Source of the DNA: Pholiota molesta
Taxonomy: Eukaryota; Basidiomycota; Agaricomycetes; Agaricales; Strophariaceae
DNA length: 64,000 nucleotides
Reading direction: 5' to 3'
Assembly (NCBI GenBank): GCA_014925825.1
Contig: JACGCK010000028.1
Location: 248,001 to 312,000, forward strand
Shown: piece by piece, positions 56,983 through 64,000 of the stretch
Position numbering within the stretch: position 1 is the first letter of the stretch
Layout: each line of letters starts with the position of its first letter
Notes under the pieces: generated by a model
Told to the model about the DNA's origin: nothing
Database searches by the model: none
The model's input: the letters and a program-made list of their open reading frames with translations, nothing else
Made by a program: the position numbers and the translations under genes

Positions 56983-58222
56983 GTGAGCGCCGTCGCGCGT
57001 GTGCTGTATGGCGTCTGAATGAATGCCGTCGCGCGGTTGTTCCTGTGAGGCGGCGTGCATATGTCGTGCAAGGTTCTGCGCGCGCTTCGCGTTCTCTGGT
57101 TACTGTCCTGCCTCTGGCCCCAAACTATGGCGCATTGTCTGTCTTTTTTCCCATGTCGAATATTGTGCTTTATTACCCTCTCTCTCGTGTCTTACCCCCT
57201 TGTCTCTTGCATCTGGATCTTTTAGTAGTGTAGTCATTTTAGCCTTGATCTTTTTTTTTCTATTTCTTCCTCCCCTGCGTCCTCAATCAATCCTCTGTAT
57301 CGCGCCCTGCCATATCTCTCTCACCCCTCTCGTCCCCTCGTGTATTCTTTTCATCGTCTGTCGTAACCCTTTTAGCTTTTTTTTTCTTTGGGACAGACGG
57401 GTTTTGGCTTTTCGTCTTTTGTTTGTTTGTCTGTCTGTCGAATCCCTTCCAGTCTCTCTGCATCACGCCTCGCACGCAACAGCCCCAACCAACCAACCAA
57501 TTAACAGCAACCACCAACCCACCATGTACACGCGCCTAAAGCCTAAAGCAAGCGCCACCATATATCATCTCGCCTCGAAATGCCCGCAAGACCGAATCCA
57601 ACCAATAAATCTCATGATCTCATCCCTCAATTTTTCCATCTTTTTTTAGTAGCATTAGTATTTCAGTAGGTACATATCTTAGTAGTGTAGTTTTCTTCGG
57701 TTCCCATCCCTGCAAGCAGATACAATCTCTCTCTCGTGTGCGTGTGTTGCCAGTGTGTCCTCTGCAGATGATTGAGAGGAGGAAGACTTGGAGGTTCCGA
57801 GTCGGTTTCACGTTGTTTCGTGTTGCTGATATCTAGGCTCTACAGAAATCTACTACGGCGACCTTGATGCATTGTCAAAAAATAGTAGCACGGTAAGGAG
57901 GCCTCGCCGTCGACAAAAAACGATAGTTCTGTCGAACTTTTGCCGTACATACATACATAGTTCTTCCTTAGACCATATTAGACGCCCGATCTCTAACAGT
58001 GGCACGTGCTTTTTGCCGCAGATGAGCTATTTCGCGTTGAATATATATGAACGCTACGCTGGTTCCTTTCCCATCTACACCTCGACTTCCCTACATCGAT
58101 ACGCGCCAATTTATCTTGCTTGGAAGTGGGAGATCACTCGCAAATTGCTGTTTTCTTCTCATTTTTCTCGCCTTCGCACTGGATAGGCGCTTGAACTCCA
58201 GCGAAAGGATCGGATTCCTACC
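56983..58222. other. Intergenic with long pyrimidine tract and a short leader-like ORF
   Basis: 57160-57470 is strongly T/C-rich, followed by CAACCAACCAACCAATT and then ACCATG at 57524, which opens 41 codons (stop 57649) with no domain. Pyrimidine tract plus CAA-rich leader resembles a strong fungal promoter and 5' UTR, so a short transcript is possible. Nothing else is recognised. Confidence 0.4.
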
Positions 58223-59957
58223 ATGTCGAATTCGTCTGAGGAGGAATACGAGCTGCTTCCTACAAGTGAGGTTGATGTCGAGAAGGAAGGGGACGTTCCT
58301 CTATCTAGGCGGTCAGTGGATATCGCTCGCTAAGTTTCAACTCGAATTTACGTGCTCTGCGTAACTGCTAGGCGCTCAAAAGAGGTGCCGTTTGCCTATC
58401 GACATCCAAAGACTATGTTCTTCACGTCGATGGCGTTCTTTATTGGCGCCCTGCTATTCATGACCTACGACATTTTATACCTCAAAGCCAGACTGGCCAT
58501 AACCGGCTCGTATAACGCGTTTATCGAGAACCTCTGGCCTGTGGGTCTGCCTAATCGCACCGATATATGGGAGAACGAGAATAGCAAAAGCATGCAGGCG
58601 TTGCTGAGTTGCATGAGCACCGATACATGTGGACAGAATCAAACAAGTATTGTTTTGTTGTCGAGTTTTCATTTCGCGAACTCGATTTCGGGACATGTAT
58701 CAGGAGAGGATGTCTGGTGAGCCATGTTATTTCTTCGAAGAGTATTGGAGATGACTTATTCTTATTTTCGTTGCGTTGTTCTACAGGGCGATGAGTGTGG
58801 TAGGTGCTTCCGTGATTCTCTCTATTTTTATCTACCTGATCCGTCTAGCTCGACGCTCTCAGAGATATGGGATACACGTCTATCTTCACCACCAGCAACG
58901 AAGAACTTGCCCGAACCTACCGACAATATCCGGACCTCGTCAAAATTGTTATCCTAGAAGGCGCTTCGTCTACGGAATGCTTTAAATCTGAAAAGTGTAT
59001 CAAGACACCGACGCACCCACTTGGTATCCCTGCATGGAAGATGTTCTCCTTCCACTTCTGGGGCGGCGCGTCCAATCCGCTGGGAAACGCTTGGACATTG
59101 TCTCCAGAAAACTACAGCCTTATGTCGCCCTCGAGCTCGAAGGACAACATATACCTGGGATACAGCATCGAACGGACCTGCATGAAAATACCCGTCACGC
59201 CGATGGCGGAACGCCCGCGCCAGGCGTACATCCTCGCGAAACAGCTGTCCTACTTTTACGGTAAGGACTACAGCTGGCCTAATTTATCTTACGACCGCGC
59301 CCCCTTTGATGTCAAGATCGTCGCCGGGATCAAAGAGAACAATACCGCGCCGGGTGAGGAACTGCCGAACGGGATCACGGATTATGGGCGCTTGACGAAG
59401 ACCGAGTTTTACGCGCACCTGGGGGAGAGCAGGGTCTTGGTGGGTATTGGAAAACCGTACCTCAGCCCCAGCCCGTATGACGCGCTATGTATGGGCTTAC
59501 CCTTCATCAATCCGATCGCCCACTGGGCGGAGGACGATCCGGAGAACAGGACATGGTGGCAGTCCCAACATGACGCGCTCAAGTTTCTCGATCCGCCGTA
59601 TGTGTACAATGTCAAGAAAGGCGATATCGAGGGATTTTGGGTGGCTATGGGGCAGGCTTTGGATACTCCTATTGAGAGGTACGCGCAGTTGCTTATTTGC
59701 GTCGATCTTGCGAACATGTGCTGAAATTTGGCGCTTTTTAGATATATCGTTCCCCAGATGACTATGGAGGCGCTGAAGTATAGGGTGGGGCGGCTAGTAG
59801 AGGGTCATTGGAAGGAGAAGGCTATGGCGCTACTGGAGGAAAGGAAGGCGTCAGGAAAAGGCGATGTGAGTATTTTCGCTCTTGCCTTCCCACTCGACAT
59901 TTCTGAGCCAATTTTTTCCTTCGTTGTTGGTCTTCTCTATAGCTATTCGAACTATGA
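58223..59957 (+). CDS. GT18-type glycosyltransferase (MGAT5-like), type II membrane protein
   Basis: Start ATG 58223 (MSNSSEEEYELLPTSE). Exons: 58223 to about 58311, 58372-58716, 58787-58799 (13 nt), 58849-59678, about 59742-59864, and a last exon ending at TGA 59957. The N-terminal cytosolic part is acidic, followed by one signal-anchor (MFFTSMAFFIGALLFMTYDI), so the catalytic part should face the Golgi lumen. The lumenal domain contains MSVLDALRDMGYTSIFTTSN, PAWKMFSFHFWGGASNPLG, SYFYGKDYSWPNL and the sugar-nucleotide region GIGKPYLSPSPYDALCMGLPFINPI, followed by WWQSQHDALKFLDPPYVY. This order matches GT18 N-acetylglucosaminyltransferase V-like enzymes. The acceptor in fungi is not known. 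Confidence 0.8.
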
Positions 59958-60487
59958 ACCGCACACCCGTGTCAACATGAAGGACAGGTGACTTCTCAGT
60001 ATGATCGATTTTCTTCTGATATATCTTATTAGCCGTTTTCTTTGATTATTTTGCATATGTTCGGGTTGGATAACACGTCTTGTTATTTTTTGTATTGGAC
60101 CCTCGATGGATATGGTTAACTTAGAAGCTTCCATGTATTTAATAATTCTGTAGCACCGTAAATATGTTATCCTTGTTAGCGTATGTTCTGTCAATCAACG
60201 TAGTTCGCTTAAAAAATTATCAGGAATGACGCTACTCCATCCTGTCAATGGAGATTGGACGTCATTGCCAAAGCGCGCAGTCTCCTGAATTTAGATGAAG
60301 GGAAGATTCAAAGATGTACTTATATGAACGCTTGTGATACCAATATGCAACAAAAGTCATGTACTTATGCACAGGGAAATCAGTGGAAATTTTTTGGGAA
60401 AATAAACGCCAAGAAGCGATATATGCAACCAGTTCAAATTTAATACATACAACAACATGCTTGAAATTATTTATCAAACAGGTCACC
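59958..60487. other. Convergent 3' intergenic region
   Basis: AT-rich spacer between the glycosyltransferase gene and the large minus-strand gene, with no recognisable feature. Confidence 0.6.
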
Positions 60488-63484
60488 TTACTTTGGTGCT
60501 GGCACAAGTTCATCCAAAAACGAACTGGCTCGAACGCGGTTGGTTTCGCGGATACTGCGAGCAGTCTTCATCCCTCGGAGTCTTGATGTCCAGTCAATGA
60601 CAGACAATGGCGTTGCTTTTCCGGCGCGGATGTCCCTGACCAGGTTCATGAAAAATAATTCGTTTCGTGCCGTCCATTCAACCCACTGAACCCCAGTGCG
60701 GTCTTTAGTCCAACAAACAGGTGGCGGAAACCAGGATTTGACGCTAATTTGTCCCAGGGCTGAGGAGATAGGAAAGAAAAAACACAAAAAAACAAAACTC
60801 TTGATCAGCAGAGTGATTGTTGACCTAAAATTGAGGGAAACGGACGTACCGGTATATAAGGAGTATGTTCCACATATGGTAGCGATCTCATTTTCTGTAA
60901 GTTCGTCATCACAATAGTGAATTGTAGGGGTTCCGGAGGCGTGCATATATCCGACGCGATGAACGGTCACTTCGACGGAAGGGCCAGCCAGAACCCCATC
61001 GCCACTGAGGAACTCCTTCGCAATCCGCCAAATGATCCCTCCTTTCAAGAGGGCGGCCCTTCCTTGCGGCTGTGAAAGGACAGACTGAGCACGAAGCATG
61101 GCAGCTTCAAAATCTTGCGGGGTAAATACGTGATTGATAAAACGGAAGGAAGGGGGATTATAAGGCTCCTTGATCGTCATCTGGCGGGAGCTGCAGTTCA
61201 GACCCAAAAGAGTGCGGAAAGGAATGCCTCTTTCGAGGAGGCGGCTAGCGACTGTGACGACGGTGTGTGCGCCCGGATTTGATAGGATATATCGACAGAT
61301 ATATAGAGCATTGACGGGTGAGTTGACGCCCAGAAGCCAATCGGATGCCGTTGAACGAGGTCCCGAAAAGACGAACAAGTCAGCGGAAGGACGATGGATC
61401 GCCCCGAAATCGAAAAGATGGCGGAGTGCAGCGTGGTTGTCACTGTTGAGATCGTCGGAGGATACTGGCAACAGTGTTTTCTTCATCAAGTTATTGAAGA
61501 AATTGGAAATAGCCCGTTTTTCATGATCTTCGACGTCCAAGTTGGAAAATGGCGCGACAAAACCAAGTGCTACTAGTACAGTTTCCCAATCCTTTTCGGG
61601 TAATGGCTGCGTAGCAGGTCCTGGTATCGAAGCGACATAGCCATATCCATAAGATAATGATTCAACAACATTTTGGGAATAGTGCAGGAGAGGAGAACTA
61701 TCTTCGTCATCTTCCACAACATCCATACGCTCAAGCTTAGGTGCGGTCGTACTTTGGTGTTCGACAGGAGAATGTTGTTGATGGGAAGGCGTGTGTGGTC
61801 GGCGAGGTAGAGGAGACGTTCCATGTTCAAACGATCCAGGATCTTCCTCAGTTTTGATTTTCTGATCGCGTAACCAGTCAGAACTTTCATCGTCAGAGTC
61901 GTCGGGATTGTGACTTGTGCTGTGGTGATCTGGGTCAGGACTGTTTGCGGTTGGTTCAGGGCTAAATTCTCTGCACAAATCCCATTCGTTCGCGAGAGAA
62001 TTGTAGATCCTTTGATGGCGTTCGTAGCTTGAAAAAACCTGTTCGTTTCTCTTTTTATTCACACGGAGGCGCATGTAGACTTCTTTTCCACCTGAAGATC
62101 GAATCTTCTCCCAGGTGTACAGGTCTGCGTTTTTGACTCGCGGATTCTCTTCGCGCGCGAGTCGTCTCTGCCGATCCTTGGAGGACTCCACTTTGATGAT
62201 CTCTTGCTGTCGCTTCTCCCGTTTAGCCAAAAAATCTCGCCAGTGATTGAACAGTTTTCCTTTCTCATCCTCGACATTCTCAATCATTGGTTGAGTTGGT
62301 ATTGCGGCCGCAGCTCGCGAGGCCGCAGCATGTTGTTCAGCCTGTTTGGCTAATAGGACTGGTTTTAAAGATTCTTCAGGATCTATTTTCGCTGACGCAG
62401 ATGCATGGCTAAGAAACATGTGCGTAGTATACTCGAGGACAAACGAAGGAGCTTCCCTGAATTTCAACAATTTGACAGTCTCGTTCGTTATAGGGTCGCT
62501 ACCCAGATTGTAATAGCGTTGGATGATGACGCCAGCCAGAGGAATTTTGGAAGATGGATTGTGGAATAGAAGTGACAATGCATCCTGAATGAGATCGTTG
62601 GGAGGCTTCAGAAATGCAAGAGAGCGATCATAGGATATTGCTTGTTCTTGTTCCTTTGACCAGACGAACCACATGGGGATGTTATGTGCAAGGAACCACT
62701 CAATATCGGGTCGCGTTCGATCCGCTTGGTTCCATTCGAAAACGACGCCTGCCCGCGGAGTCGTTGCGTCATATGAACAGATAGTGGATGTCATTAATCC
62801 GTCAAGCCAAGCCGCAGGATATTTATGCACCTCTTCCAGGCGATGATACCACACGGGAAATGGCGAGCTCGGATCTGGGCGACTGTATGATGAACTTGAT
62901 GAAGGTCCGAATCTCTTCGTGCAGGCAATCAGATAGGAAACGAATCCCATCCACACCCCGAACCAGTCCCGTGCTAGAGATATCATCTTCTTTGCTATTC
63001 TGCGAGATTTATGCGGTTGACTATAATTGAACTTTGAGGGTGGAGGAGGAAGATTTCCAGGGATTTTATACCAGATTCTTATACGTTCGGCAGCTTCGGT
63101 AAGTAGTCTTTCACGTTCTGTCCAAACAAGACAATCCTCGGGATGCATTACAAATCGCCTTTCCTGCTTTTCTGACCTCGATAGCGGATCGACGGGAACG
63201 TCGACTTCGACGATACGCGGCATCCAAACAAAGGGCTCGAAAGGAGAAGACGTGTAGGACGGAGCTAGCGGTATGAAGCTCTGCCATCCATAGACGTCTG
63301 TCCACCATACTGGTTGCTTGAAAAGTGATGCTTCTAGACGGTCCGTTTTGAAGGGAGAATCAGAATGAGTCGAAGCTCGCGCTGGTATTAACACCGTTCG
63401 AGAGCAATTCGGAGAATAGAATATCGTGCCCTCTTGTACGAATGCTCGTCCTTGGGACCAATCAAATTCAATTGGAGATGACAT
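60488..63484 (-). CDS. Large unrecognised protein (about 968 residues)
   Basis: Start ATG 63484, stop 60488. The frame is open throughout (998 codons), but a canonical intron at 60849-60760 (GTACGT to CTCAG, 90 nt, multiple of three, no stop) is likely removed, giving about 968 residues. The N-terminal third is rich in Trp, Pro and Phe (QPVWWTDVYGWQSFIPLAP, IWYKIPGNLPPPPSKF, DWFGVWMGFVSYLIACTKRFG). A charged coiled-coil-like stretch follows (FLAKREKRQQEIIKVESSKD), then an acidic Ser/Pro/His linker and a globular C-terminal half (HLFDFGAIHRPSADLFVFSGP, RGIPFRTLLGLN). I find no known catalytic motif. The retained intron would add a hydrophobic segment. The near absence of introns is unlike every other large gene here. 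Confidence 0.75.
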   Translation of the reverse strand: MSSPIEFDWSQGRAFVQEGTIFYSPNCSRTVLIPARASTHSDSPFKTDRLEASLFKQPVWWTDVYGWQSFIPLAPSYTSSPFEPFVWMPRIVEVDVPVDPLSRSEKQERRFVMHPEDCLVWTERERLLTEAAERIRIWYKIPGNLPPPPSKFNYSQPHKSRRIAKKMISLARDWFGVWMGFVSYLIACTKRFGPSSSSSYSRPDPSSPFPVWYHRLEEVHKYPAAWLDGLMTSTICSYDATTPRAGVVFEWNQADRTRPDIEWFLAHNIPMWFVWSKEQEQAISYDRSLAFLKPPNDLIQDALSLLFHNPSSKIPLAGVIIQRYYNLGSDPITNETVKLLKFREAPSFVLEYTTHMFLSHASASAKIDPEESLKPVLLAKQAEQHAAASRAAAAIPTQPMIENVEDEKGKLFNHWRDFLAKREKRQQEIIKVESSKDRQRRLAREENPRVKNADLYTWEKIRSSGGKEVYMRLRVNKKRNEQVFSSYERHQRIYNSLANEWDLCREFSPEPTANSPDPDHHSTSHNPDDSDDESSDWLRDQKIKTEEDPGSFEHGTSPLPRRPHTPSHQQHSPVEHQSTTAPKLERMDVVEDDEDSSPLLHYSQNVVESLSYGYGYVASIPGPATQPLPEKDWETVLVALGFVAPFSNLDVEDHEKRAISNFFNNLMKKTLLPVSSDDLNSDNHAALRHLFDFGAIHRPSADLFVFSGPRSTASDWLLGVNSPVNALYICRYILSNPGAHTVVTVASRLLERGIPFRTLLGLNCSSRQMTIKEPYNPPSFRFINHVFTPQDFEAAMLRAQSVLSQPQGRAALLKGGIIWRIAKEFLSGDGVLAGPSVEVTVHRVGYMHASGTPTIHYCDDELTENEIATICGTYSLYTGTSVSLNFRSTITLLIKSFVFLCFFFPISSALGQISVKSWFPPPVCWTKDRTGVQWVEWTARNELFFMNLVRDIRAGKATPLSVIDWTSRLRGMKTARSIRETNRVRASSFLDELVPAPK

Positions 63485-64000
63485 CTTCCTAATCCGTAAT
63501 CTGCCTCAATCAACGAGTAAGCAAACGACGAACTGGGGAAAAAGTGAAAGAAAAAAACTTACTCAAATAATTAAACGAAACTGAGCTGAGTGACCAGGTG
63601 GTTGGAGTATGTAGTTTAAAATGATGGTCCTTGTTAATTTGAACAAATGGGAGGGCCTATCCTTGTAGTAACTCTCAGGAAGATCCCAAGAATCTGGTCG
63701 ACGGGTCACAGATTGAGCGATAAGATAAAGAGCGAGCGATAGAAAGTTAGAGGGGTGAGGTGACTGGTATGAGCCGGATAGCGCGTCAATGTGAAGCAAG
63801 AATGGATGGTATGACCAGTAATTCAGGATAATCCTAAATACTGAGATGTAGAAATGAGAATGTTGCCATCAACGCAAGACCAAAGAGAGGAAGGAGTTGA
63901 AGCGCGGAGTATTAAATTCGGCGGAGATTCAAAAGCTTGGGAGATGCCGCGGCGCCCAACTCTGGAGCGTCCAAGCCAAGTAAAGATACTATCAAGATGC
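63485..64000. other. 5' region of the large minus-strand gene
   Basis: Holds the likely promoter and leader, including an A/T-rich run near 63540-63570. A 79-codon minus-strand frame at 63563-63799 has no recognisable feature. Confidence 0.4.

Noticed and set aside
1..64000. CRISPR array, rRNA operon or prokaryotic operon
   Set aside because: Spliceosomal introns and eukaryotic genes throughout; no regularly spaced repeats or rRNA segments seen.

Overview
The window looks like nuclear DNA of a filamentous basidiomycete, most likely an Agaricomycete. Almost every recognisable gene is cut by many short GT-AG introns of about 45-65 nt with CTRAY-like branch points. The gene content is ordinary eukaryotic housekeeping: a SWR1 remodeller, transportin, NAD-type malic enzyme and an L-type lectin of the early secretory pathway. 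The mobile elements are DIRS-like and Crypton-like tyrosine-recombinase (YR) types. I cannot name the species. Splice models below were read by eye from reading-frame continuity and splice signals; none was tested.

Layout: 1-4.6 kb, minus strand: a DIRS-like retrotransposon (Gag, reverse transcriptase/RNase H, YR) that runs off the left edge. 4.8-7.9 kb: SulP sulfate permease. 8.5-10.2 kb: membrane J-domain protein. 11.1-12.9 kb: two genes for secreted proteins, one only about 61 residues with six cysteines. 13.1 and 13.6 kb: two identical tRNA-Val(AAC) genes. 15.6-18.6 kb: two unrecognised minus-strand genes. 18.8-19.6 kb: BTB-type protein. 20.0-21.6 kb: basic/acidic low-complexity protein with two KEN boxes. 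22.2-24.7 kb, minus: NACHT-like P-loop NTPase with a C2-like N-terminus. 26.0-28.3 kb, minus: malic enzyme. 29.1-30.7 kb: L-type lectin. 31.2-37.1 kb: SWR1 ATPase. 37.6-38.9 kb, minus: possible homeodomain-like protein. 40.9-46.9 kb: a Crypton-type element. 48.2-49.4 kb: mitochondrial succinate/fumarate carrier. 50.0-51.5 kb: FSH-family serine hydrolase. 52.0-53.1 kb: a 1-kb unit with inverted ends. 53.3-57.0 kb: transportin. 58.2-60.0 kb: GT18-type glycosyltransferase. 60.5-63.5 kb, minus: a large unrecognised protein.

The host genes form no cluster or operon and read as independent housekeeping loci. Malic enzyme and the dicarboxylate carrier both touch mitochondrial C4-acid metabolism, but they lie 20 kb apart and I infer no link.

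The most unusual material is mobile. The Crypton-type gene combines an N-terminal SAP motif, a YR core with all recognisable catalytic residues, and a GCR1_C-like C-terminus. It is bounded by clusters of a TTCACAA motif and also encloses a GC-rich block of unknown function. The DIRS-like element shows a C8 homopolymer exactly at the Gag/RT frame change and a canonical spliceosomal intron in the RT domain. Three host genes contain probable microexons (9, 13 and 17 nt), and SWR1 shows an apparent one-base frame break near its N-terminus.
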